From positions 1 to 25,092 of the forward strand of contig JADNYV010000500.1 in assembly GCA_015501055.1 (NCBI GenBank): 25,092 nt of DNA, read 5' to 3'. Position numbers and translations under genes: made by a program. Below the pieces are notes generated by a model. That model was not told the DNA's origin and searched no databases. It saw nothing but the letters and a program-made list of their open reading frames with translations. This document shows positions 1 to 8,782 of this stretch, piece by piece; position 1 is the first letter of the stretch, and each line of letters starts with the position of its first letter. The DNA comes from Mucidula mucida (taxonomy: Eukaryota; Basidiomycota; Agaricomycetes; Agaricales; Physalacriaceae).

Positions 1-841
1 ATGCCAGCGCACCGGGGGAGTGAAGGCAGACATTCATGATGTTTGTCCAGGGTTGCTTAGGTGAGTGCGACTGAGCGCCGTGTTCTACTAATGTATAGCA
101 CCTCATTGAGGCCACGATGTTTGTCTGGAATGCATGTACTATAAGATCAAGGCAAGACATGGCGAAGGCAATGTAGTCCGGAGTCGTCGCGGTACAATCC
201 GGTACGTATCCTGTATCTGGAACGGTGAAATGAGCGACGATTCAACTGCCAATGTGTAGATTTGTGGCCTTGACCATTGTTCGCCAAATGGGGTAACGTA
301 CCAAGAGCGCGCCGTTAGTGGCTCAGAATTACATGAGCGTGAGGACTGAGCTTCTCAATTAATTTTCTCTAGGATTAGAGCCTCATGCTGTGCTTGCTAT
401 GAGCCTCAGCTACCTAGGTGTCACTACATAGAGGACAATGAAAGCCAGTCGGTTGAATCAAGACACGACTGAGGCGTGGGAACTTGCGTCACCTCCGTTT
501 GCGCTCGTCGCTCATGTTTTGTTTTGGGCCAGCTGGCAACACTGTGACCCCAAGATTTTCTACGATGCCTGGATCTATTTTCTCTGCTCAAGTCTTTTCT
601 CTGAGTCTGTCTGTCGCCCGCCATTGTTCCACCGGGAGCTTTCCCGGGTTCTCGATGATTAACCAACCCTGAGCTCTGCCTTTGTTCTGCGCTTTTGGGA
701 TGTGGACCGATCGCTGGCAATCCACCGGCCCAGATTGGTTAACAAACAGTCGACGACCCTTTGACATTGACATTGTTCCGAGGGCTGCGTATAAAGACTG
801 CCCCCACATTCTGCGTTCTTTCATACACACATCTCACCACC
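1..841. other. Upstream region of copy-A gene 1
   Basis: I see no convincing gene here. Short open frames near 438-672 are matched by equally short ones in copy B but have no shared protein pattern. Positions 424-840 are strikingly similar to 4605-5025, more so than the coding exons that follow. The stretch ends in a TATA box and a CACC-ATG context, so it is best read as the promoter and 5' untranslated region of the gene starting at 842. Confidence 0.55.
790..796 (+). promoter_or_regulatory. TATA box of copy-A gene 1
   Basis: TATAAAG lies 52 bp upstream of the ATG at 842, followed by a pyrimidine-rich stretch and CACACATCTCACCACC before the start. The same arrangement occurs in copy B at 4973. 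Confidence 0.7.
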
Positions 842-1783
842 ATGTCTTCCACTGTTAACAATTACTAGTAGGCTTTCGACATGAATCCGTGATAGTCTGG
901 CTAACTCGGAACTGCAGTAAATCAGCTCTCTAAAGGCCTGGAGAAACAGTGGGATGACATTGAGGATGGTCTCGTTTTGTCGCCGTACGTTCATTCGTTA
1001 CTGTCTGGCATCAATGTGTTTTGGCTGACAACGCTTTGTAGGTTGCGTCCGGCGGTGTTCACAGAGGACGAAGTAGCGCGGGCCGCGCTTCAAGTTGTCC
1101 GTCCAATAATTCCAGCTCCTCCCGTAGTTCCAACTCCTCGGTGGGTAGACTGCAAGCTTTGTCGGTCTCGAGCTGACGTATCGTTGAATTGGCTCATCAG
1201 ACCTGCGCCTCTCTCCCAAGTCAACCAATGCGACGAACAGCTCGTCAAACCTTTGCGTGAACTTCCTTGGCCATTGCTAGGGAAATTCGAAGAGACGGCC
1301 ATAGATGGAGAATCCTCCGATGAGGAGGAGGAGGAAAACCATGAGTGCGTTCTATCATGTTTTATGATCCCTCTCCACTATCTCAACTTGTGTTTTTCAG
1401 TCCCGCCCCGCCGAAGAAGGACAAAGTCAAGACGCGAGCGCACCAGAAGGCGTTTCTCGCATCCCTTCAAGCTACGCCCGCTGTTCTGAAAAAGAACAAC
1501 GAGACCCGGGTGCGTTTCGACAACGACGAGGGCGGCTCGCGTGGCTTCAGCGCGAGAAATACATAAAGGCCGATAGCATTGCGCCGTCCAGTGTTATCTG
1601 TGGGGGTTGTTCTCTAACTCAGATCCTGAAGCCGAAGACGAAAAGAGGAAGTGCACGAGGAAGCGAAATTGCGCTTATACCCCTACTGCCTGGATTGCCC
1701 ATCGTCAGAACTGTCCCTTCATCTACAAGAAGTGGCTTCAGGAGAAGGGGTTGACCGACGAAACGTGGTCATTCCGTGGTTGA
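842..1783 (+). pseudogene. Copy-A paralogue of the 262-aa basic protein, broken
   Basis: This is the homologue of the intact gene at 5026-5971. The start context and the third exon (1042-1340, with TEDEVARAA and an acidic EEEEE tail) are conserved, as are two introns with usable donors. The frame is broken in several places. After the first intron an extra base puts TAA in frame near 913. Around 1515-1535 there are two extra bases relative to copy B. A further shift near 1640-1680 is needed to reach the conserved C-terminus, which ends in DETWSFRG. Unusual splicing might rescue one of these, but three independent breaks make a dead or dying copy more likely. What the family does is unknown. 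Confidence 0.7.
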
Positions 1784-2368
1784 GCTACTTTGTAGTGTAA
1801 GTATTGCTATGTTGTTGTCGTTATATTGTACTGCCTTTATATTGTACTGTTTGCTATCGAATTGAGTTTGGAATTGCATGACTTGTTCTGCGAAAGAGGA
1901 GGAAAGACTGTCACTCACGGGAAGGTGGTGTTAACGGTAACGGTAAGCCAGCCTTCCTTGTGCTGGAAGTCGGAGTCGGTGATGCACTAAGTACAGGAGT
2001 CACGACTGAAAACGGGAAGGGGGACATCCTTATGGAAGCATTTTCATTGAAGGGAAATTCGAGAATGACCTTGAATCCAAAACTTTCCAAGATAAGAAGC
2101 TCTTCCAGTGACCCTGACTTGCAAGTCGGAAAGATCTTTCATCCTCTGCTGACTTGCGACAAAGCCGCTTTCTTCTCAACTCATCTGGGTGATTAGTAGT
2201 ATGCTTCAAGCAATAGTACACACAAAGTGTTTTTGCACGTTGACGCGTCGCTTCCAGTTTCCGCGCGCACGTCTCCATCACGTGACGGTACTCAAAAGTC
2301 GTGTGAAACAAATTTCTCGACGACCACCACTACAAACCCTTTCTCCTTCTGCTGCTCGCACGAACGCT
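1784..2368. other. Spacer between the two copy-A genes
   Basis: I see no gene. The sequence just after 1784 resembles 5972-6090 in copy B, then the two diverge: copy A is about 150 bp longer between the shared GCATGACTT (near 1877) and the shared CACGTG (2279-2284). In copy B a TATA box follows that CACGTG; here the equivalent bases read ACTCAAAAG, so the TATA box is gone. Confidence 0.6.
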
Positions 2369-3740
2369 TTGGTATTGAAAACAAAAATGGAACCCAGCGC
2401 TGGCACCTGCCATCCTGTGACCTATGATTGACCGTCACATTCACGTATTTCGGATGGAAAATGAATCTCTTCTCGCCACACAACCTGGAGAGCGGTTGCA
2501 CTCGAAGCAATTAAAGTCCTCGAGGAACACCTGCGTAGTTTGGAATGACATCCGCTAACCCAAGTATTTATGTGCTTCTCCCGGTGTTGTAATTTTGGTG
2601 GTATCCGCAGCCTAAGAAGGGCGTGCATTGGTTTTCTCGTGGCTTGGCATACTATTCTAGAGTTCCACCTTTACAGGTGAATTACCGTTTGCTAGAAGCG
2701 AAAATCAGAGGTGGCACAACCGCGTCCGATCCCTTGTCGAACAACTTAATGGACGCTGAATTGAAGCGATGGTTGATCATTGATGTAAGCCGTATGCCCC
2801 TCAACGTAGCAGTGCACTCGCATTGACGTGTCTCCAAGATTATCAACTAGCATGACAGAAGAGTATGTTGTGTCTTTCCGAAACAGTAGCACTAACAAGT
2901 GAACATTCAATAGACGTGGCGAAACAGAACCGCTTTTCTTGCGAAACATCCTACCTGCTCAGAAAGCAATCAACTCTCGGAGTTTCTTCTCACAGTCCGT
3001 CTCCATGAAGCATGAAGTCACAGAACCATCGCTAAGCGATGTCGCGAATCCCACTCCAGGGATACGAGGTCCAGCGAACAGTCTTCATTTGGAGATCGAC
3101 GCACCGGAACAAAGACACAGTATTAGAGAAATGTCCGCGATGGTATGTTTCAACATTCACTCATGAATCTGAACTTTCAGTTGATCTCATACCGTGTCCA
3201 GGAACTCTCTTCAGACGACGACATCAACGCTTCTTTCGTCAGTCATTGTCTGTTATCGCCTTGTTGGCTTTGACCGAGCATGATTTTAGTCTTTGAAGCG
3301 CAAACACACCTCAACCTTCGATTTACCTTCGAAGAGACAAGCTGTCACGCATTTTGGACCTTCACCGACGAGGAACCTCGATTCCGCATCCAGACCGAGC
3401 TTCTCGATGTTCGAAAACGCATGAGAGAACTTGCCATACGCGAACAGAGCTTTCGGTGCAGCTAAATGATGTCGCAACGTCGATGTATCAACAACAGATA
3501 TGGCGCCTTCTGAGCTTTGTAAGTGCCACGTTGGTTCGTGGATCTTACTGAAACTGCTCGCAGCGGCAAACACTCAAGTGGTTTGTTACAAACAGAACTC
3601 GCCGCCGAGCGCCAGAAGAGAAAGGAATCTGAGGCCATCATAAGTGACATTCGAAGAGAATGTCGCGCTCCGTTTGTCGTACCAGCACTATTATATTTTT
3701 CTTTCCGTGTCGCACCCACCAACTCAGCGATGGAATATGA
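2369..3740 (+). pseudogene. Copy-A paralogue of the 367-aa coiled-coil protein, broken
   Basis: Homologue of the intact gene at 6435-7832. The start codon is changed to TTG at 2369-2371, about five bases are missing within the first exon (near 2410-2425), and the upstream TATA box is lost. Later exons remain recognisable: the segment with LRNILPAQKAI near 2935, the block with QTELLDVRKRMREL near 3390, and the last coiled coil with QTELAAERQKRKES near 3590. Splice sites are often still good, for example the GTATGT donor at 2862. One base is also missing in the coiled-coil exon near 3447, where copy B encodes EQELSV. It is very unlikely to make the full protein. Confidence 0.8.
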
Positions 3741-4160
3741 TGACGTAGCAGCAATGAAGGAGACAAGGACGCAGGCTCATCGCGGGACACTTTGCACCCA
3801 CTTACGCCCGTTTCTCGCTAGGTAATCTTTCATCCTATGTTGGTTTTGGTATGCTTTTCTCATGCCGAACACCTAGCATTTCTGGCCGATTAAAGTCGCA
3901 GAGCCGCTCAAGCTTTTTGTGCCACGTAGTTCCGGTTTCAATGAAAAATCATGTCCTATCTTTGTCTAGATAATTTCACATAATTCGGAAGCACAGACAT
4001 GGCTTACAGAGTGTTATAAAAAGTTCAGGCATCATACAGCCTGCGGCGCTGAAGGACTAACAGAAAAAGAGGACGATATGGTATTCATCGGTCGCGGCGG
4101 TAGTGCGTACAAGACTCCAGGAAGAAACGAGATAGTCGTCAAATCATTCTCGAGTGTATT
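3741..4160. other. Junction between the tandem units
   Basis: Homology to the end of copy B (7833-8095) continues to about 4000. From about 4000 to 4160 I see no gene and no clear repeat. This is where one unit ends and the next begins. Confidence 0.5.
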
Positions 4161-5025
4161 CAAGGAGCCTACTATACGGCGCACCAGTAAAGGCGACCAA
4201 GACATTCAGAATGCTTGTCCGGGGTTGCTGGTGTGAGTGCGACTGCGCGCCGTGTTCTGATAATCTATAGCTGATGTTCGTCTGGAATGCCAGGTACTCT
4301 ATGCAAGATCAAAAGCAAGACATGGCGAAGGTACTACTGTATCGTGATGTAGTCGTCGCGGTACAATACCGGTATGTATCGTGTATCTGGAACGGTGCAA
4401 ATGAACGACGATTTAACTGCCAATGTGTAGATTTGTGGCCTTGACCATTGTTCGCCAAATGGGGCAACGTACCAAGAGCGCGCCGTTAGATGGCTCAGAA
4501 TTACATGAGCGTGAGGACTGAGCTTCTCAATTGATTTTTTCTGAGATTAGAATCTCATTCTATGCTTTCTATGAACCTCAGCGACCTAGGTGTCCTTACA
4601 TAGAGGACAATGAAAGCCAGTCGGTTGAACCAAGACACGACTGAGGCGTGGGAACTTGCGTTACCTCCGGCTTGCGCTCGTCGCTCATGTTCATTTTTGT
4701 GCCAGCTGGCAACACTGTGACCCCAGGATTTTCTACGATGCCTGGATCTATTTTCTCTGCTCAAGTCTTTTCTCTGAGTCTGTCTGTTGCCCGCCATTGT
4801 CCACCGGGAGCTTTCCCGGGTTCTCGATGGTCTATGCACCCGTAGAAATCATTGATCAACCCCTTTGTTCTGCGCTTTTGGAATGTGGACCGATCGCTGG
4901 CAAGCATTATCCACCGGCCCAAATTGGTGGACAAACAGTCGACGACCCTTTGGCATTGTTCCGAGGGCTGCGTATAAAGACTGCCCCCACATTCTGCGTC
5001 TCTTTCATACACACATCTCACCACC
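4161..5025. other. Upstream region of copy-B gene 1
   Basis: No gene recognised. The last 420 bp closely match 424-841 and end in the TATA box and leader of the next gene. Confidence 0.55.
4973..4979 (+). promoter_or_regulatory. TATA box of copy-B gene 1
   Basis: TATAAAG lies 53 bp upstream of the ATG at 5026, inside the block conserved with copy A. Confidence 0.75.
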
Positions 5026-5971
5026 ATGTCTTCCACTGTTAACAGCTATTAGTAGGTTTTCGACACGAATTCTTGGTATTCTGGCTGACTCGGAACTGCA
5101 GTAAGCAACTCTCGAAAGGGCTTGAAGGCCAGTTCAATGATCTTGTTTTGTCGCCGTAAGTTCACCTGTTATCTGGCATCAATGTGTTTTCGCTGACAAC
5201 GCTTTGTAGGTTGCGTCCGGCGGTGTTCACAGAGGACGAAGTAGCGCGGGCCGCGAGTCTTCAAGTTGTCCCTCGCGTAGTCTCAGCTTCTCAGTGGGTA
5301 GACTTCAAGCCTTGTCAATATCGAGCTGATGGATTGTTGAATAGGCTCATCAGCCGTACTCCGCTCTCGCAGAACAACCAAACCGACGAAGGGCTCCTTT
5401 CAATCTTGGGCAAACGTCCTTGGCCACTCCTTGGCACATTTGAGGAGAAGGCAATCGATGGTATATCGTCCGATGAGGAGGAAGAACAATAGTAAGTTCT
5501 ATTTCTTATGCTTTCTCTCTACTATCTTAACTGGTGTTTTACAGTCCCGCCCCGCCGAAGAAACGTGCTCGGCATTCCACTGCCCCGACGGTCACGAACG
5601 ACAAAATTAAGACGCGCTCGCACCAGCAAGAGTTTCTTGCGTCCCTACAAGCTACGCCCGCTGCTCTAAAGAAGAACAGCGAGACGGAAGGGCTCTTTGA
5701 CGACAACGGGCGGCTCGCGTGGCTTCAACGCGAGAAATACATTAAGACGGATAGCATCAAAGAGTTCAGCGTTGCCTGCGCGTGCTGCTCTGAGGAACAA
5801 ATGACGAAGCCGAAGGCGAAGAAGAAAGAGGGCACTCGAGGCTCGGGGAAGAGAACTGCTCCGTACACGCCTACTGCCTGGCTTGCACATCGGAAGAAGT
5901 GCCCATTCATCTACCAACACTGGATCGGGGAGATGGGGTTGACGGATGAAACGTGGTCATTCCGTGGTTGA
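5026..5971 (+). CDS. Basic nuclear-type hypothetical protein, 262 aa, possible zinc-binding site
   Basis: Family not recognised. Four exons join in frame: 5026-5051, 5102-5155, 5210-5491 and 5545-5971. Introns have GTAGGT or GTAAGT donors, CTGAC or TTAAC branch points and CAG/TAG acceptors. The product is 262 aa. It has an acidic run around residues 112-120 (SSDEEEEQ), then a nuclear-localisation-like PPKKRAR at 124-130 and a second basic patch KAKKK at 211-215. The C-terminal part carries C199, C201, C202 and later W233, H236 and C240. A CxxC pair followed by HxxxC could bind one metal ion, perhaps as a divergent zinc finger. No signal peptide or membrane segment is visible. Its neighbour downstream is the 367-aa gene on the same strand, and both are duplicated together as copy A. 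A DNA- or chromatin-related role is a guess from charge and cysteines only. Confidence 0.75.
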
Positions 5972-6434
5972 GCTACAAGTCGCTTTTTATGGAGTAAGTA
6001 TTGCTATGTTGTTGTCGTTGTATTGTACCAGTGCTTTCATATCGTGTTGTTATCTGCTATCGAATTGAGTTTGGAGTCGCATGACTTAGTGAGATTCCGA
6101 ATTGTCACACGGGCGCGTTAAGGCAGACTAAAGTGGCAAAACACTGACAGATTATTTACCTCGGAGAAACGCTGCTTTCGATTCACGTCCCATTAGCAGG
6201 AGCTTTCGCTTGGGGTCAGTACAATTATTACCGGTCCTTGATGTGCTGTGCGTATTCATTCAATTTCAGCCATGCTTGATAACGGGAGTGGGATAGCCTT
6301 AAGGACTCGGTTGCGTCCAAATCTCCATCACGTGATGTGGCTCCTATAAATCGTGAGAACTAATTTGAAATTATCCGCGAGATACCAACAACCACCACTT
6401 CAAACCCTAATTTTCTACTGCTATCACGAACGTT
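5972..6434. other. Spacer and promoter of copy-B gene 2
   Basis: No gene. It holds the 3' region of the first gene and, near its end, a CACGTG palindrome (6329-6334) and a TATA box (6345-6351). Confidence 0.6.
6329..6351 (+). promoter_or_regulatory. E-box CACGTG plus TATA box of copy-B gene 2
   Basis: CACGTG is followed 11 bp later by TATAAAT; the ATG is at 6435. Copy A keeps the CACGTG (2279-2284) but has lost the TATA sequence, consistent with its being a pseudogene. Confidence 0.6.
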
Positions 6435-7832
6435 ATGGTATTCGAAAAGCGCACGTGGAACCCAGCGCTGGCGTCTGTCAAGGGTCGTGCTGACCTATTA
6501 TTGACAGCCACATTCACGTATTTCGGATGGAAAGCGAACCTGTTCTCGCCTACACAACCTGGACAAAAGATGCATTCCGAAGCGATCAAAGTCCTCGAAG
6601 AAGACCTAAAAACACTGGGAATGACATCTGCTAGACCCAAAAGGACAAATATCTATGTTCCATCTCCCGGTGTTGTGATATTCTGGTGGTATCAACAGTC
6701 TAAGAAGGGCGTGCGTTGGTTTTCTCGTGTTTGGCGTACTACTCTAAATTCCACCTTCACAGACGGTTTACCGTTTGCTTGAAGTGAAAATCCGAGGTGT
6801 TAAACCCGCGCCCGGGAGCGGTTCCACGTGGAACAACTTAACGGACGATGATCTGAAGCGACTGTCGATGTAAGCCGTATTTTTTTAGTGTGGCAGTGCA
6901 CTCACATTGACGTGTCCTCCAAGCTTATCGACCAGCATGACAGAAGAGTGTGTAGCGTCTCCCGGAACATTGGATCTAAGAAGTGAACTCTCATTAGACG
7001 TGGCGAAACAGAACCGATTTTCTTGCGAAACGTACGACCTGTTCAGCAAGCAATCGAGTTTCGGAGTTTCTTCGCACAGCCCGTCCCCATCAAGCAGGAA
7101 GCCACAGAACCATCGCTGAGCGAAGTGGCGAATCCCATTTCAGGGATACGAGGTCCCGCGAACAGCCTTCATCTGGAGATCGACGCACCGGAACGAAGAC
7201 ACAGTATCAGAGAAATGTCCACGATGGTATGTTTCAACATCCAAAGATGAATTTGAACTCTTAGCTGATCGCATACCGCGTCCAGGAGCTCTCTTCAGAC
7301 GACGACAACACTTCCGTCGTTAGTCATTATCTGTTCTCGCCTCATTGGCTTTGACCGAGTGTAAACTTCTAGTCTTTGAAGCGTAAACACACCTCAACCT
7401 TCGATTTACCTTCGAAGAGACAAGCTGTCACGCGTTTTGGACCTTCACTCGACGAGGAACCTCAATTCCGCATCCAGACCGAGCTTCTCGATGTTCGAAA
7501 ACGCATGAGAGAACTTGCCATACGCGAACAAGAGCTTTCGGTGCAGCTAAATGATGTCGCAACGTCCGACGTCTCAACAACAGACATGGCGCCTTCTGAG
7601 CTTTGTACGTGCCATGTTGGTTTGTAGTATCTTACTGAAACTGCTCGCAGCGGCAAACACTCAAGTGCGCTTGTTACAAACAGAACTCGCCGCCGAGCGC
7701 CAAAAAAGAAAGGAGTCCGAGGCCATCATAAGTGATATTCGAAGAGAATGTCGCGCTCCGTTTGTCGTACCAGCACTATTGGATGCTTTTCTTTCCGTGT
7801 CACACGCCACCAACTCATCAATGAAAGTATGA
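6435..7832 (+). CDS. Coiled-coil hypothetical protein, 367 aa
   Basis: Family not recognised. Seven exons join in frame: 6435-6710, 6763-6869, 6924-6947, 6998-7226, 7265-7318, 7373-7604 and 7651-7832. They sum to 368 codons including the stop, with consistent phases. The 24-nt third exon is the least certain. Residues 1-92 form an aromatic-rich N-terminal region (FTYFGWKANLF, VVIFWWYQQ). The middle is Ser/Glu/Pro-rich and probably disordered. A basic KRKH...SKRQ patch near 233-246 could be a nuclear localisation signal. Two likely coiled coils follow, about 259-300 (QTELLDVRKRMRELAIREQ) and 310-342 (LLQTELAAERQKRKES). It lies downstream of the 262-aa gene in the same duplicated unit. The coiled coils suggest oligomerisation; nothing supports a specific function. 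Confidence 0.75.
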
Positions 7833-8534
7833 TGGCGTAGCTGTAATAGCGGAGTACAAACTAACACGCGCATCGTGGGACACCTTGGTCCCACGTTAAG
7901 CCCGTTTCTTGCTAGGTAAACTTCCATCATATGTTGATTCTGGTACGCTTTCTCAGGAGGAGCACCTAGCATATCTGGCCGATTCGTTTCGCAGAGCCAC
8001 CCAAAAACTCTACGTTTCGTAGATCCGATTACTGCGACGAGAAGTCCTGTATTATTTGCTTCGTGGAAAGCTGCATGGTTCGAAAGCACAGACGTAGTAC
8101 TACTACAACGTCTACAAATGCAGCAATTGTATTCATACGGATAGTATCTGAAAAGGCTCAGCCTCTCTTCACTATTCTACCCTTTCCACTAAAGAAGCAG
8201 CGTATAAAACAAAATCAGAAGAAGAGGGGCAAAACGAACCTTTTCGGCGAGACGTACGCAGACTGAGACACGGCCAAGTGGAAGATGCCCGTGGATGTTC
8301 AAAACTGACCCCTTCAAACGAGTCTGACGCGACCCATCTCCTGTAGAGCTATGGGAGTGTCATGAGCTGTGGACTACACGAACTTGAAGTCTAAGGTCAG
8401 GTCCGATCTTGGGAGCGAAATGTGAGCAAAAGACAATGTACACCCATATGCGAGCGGACATGTGCTATTCAGTCGTCGTTTCGTTGGCTGGGGCCTCGAC
8501 AATACTAGCGCCCTGCACCATTTCACGAATGAAC
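7833..8534. other. Gene-free stretch between copy B and the transposon
   Basis: Positions 7833-8095 are the tail of the tandem unit. From 8096 to 8525 I see no convincing gene: the short open frames have no protein pattern. The last bases are the left target-site duplicate. Confidence 0.55.
8526..8534 (+). repeat. Left target-site duplication CGAATGAAC
   Basis: CGAATGAAC directly precedes the left inverted repeat, and the same nine bases directly follow the right one at 14238-14246. With one more matching base on each side (8525-8535 and 14237-14247) the direct repeat is 11 bp, because the element ends are T...A. Confidence 0.9.
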
Positions 8535-8685
8535 TAGCCAGGTAACCTAGCCTACAAAGTATGAGCAAGACTCGATACAGTAGGCTAGGTAAACCGGCAG
8601 CAATAAAAAGCGTGAACATCTTTTGGTCATGTTTGGCACAGTCGGATCAGTCGGTCCGTAAGCTATTATACCATATGCGGATGGC
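8535..8685 (+). repeat. Left terminal inverted repeat, 151 bp
   Basis: Reverse-complement match to 14087-14237 over 151 ungapped bases, with one difference (T at 8627 against C in the other copy). Inside it, ACCTAGCCTAC (8545-8555) and GTAGGCTAGGT (8580-8590) form an 11-bp hairpin, and TAGCC is repeated directly. The inner end holds ATGCGGATGGC, a possible start codon facing inward. Confidence 0.95.
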
Positions 8686-8782
8686 AAAAATTACGCCTCC
8701 TCCTGCAAGATTTTATTTCGACACTGGTAACCCTCCCCACACTCTTTTCATGTCTCAAACGTAATCATACTATAAACTAATT

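Larger units (their letters stand above)
1..4000 (+). repeat. Tandem duplication unit, copy A (decayed, cut by window edge)
   Basis: This stretch aligns collinearly with about 4160-8095. Matching landmarks include the block near 424-840 (copy B 4605-5040), the exon block at 1040-1330 (copy B 5210-5490) and the coiled-coil exons near 3300-3700 (copy B 7380-7800). The offset drifts from about 4158 at the left to about 4094 at the right because of small indels. Homology is already present at base 1, so the unit starts outside the window. Both genes in this copy are broken. Boundaries are by eye and the right one is good to some tens of bases. Confidence 0.9.
4160..8095 (+). repeat. Tandem duplication unit, copy B (intact genes)
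   Basis: Direct repeat of 1-4000 with both genes open and spliceable. The left end aligns with the first bases of the window (shared GGCGCACC/AGCGCACC near 4178 and 7). The right end fades at GAAAGCACAGAC (about 8083-8094), matching 3986-3997. Upstream non-coding parts are more alike between copies than several coding exons. It lies next to the transposon but outside it. Confidence 0.9.

Noticed and set aside
424..720. Open frames on both strands in the upstream blocks (also 4555-5042)
   Set aside because: The frames are not maintained between the two copies despite very high DNA similarity, so they are not conserved as protein.
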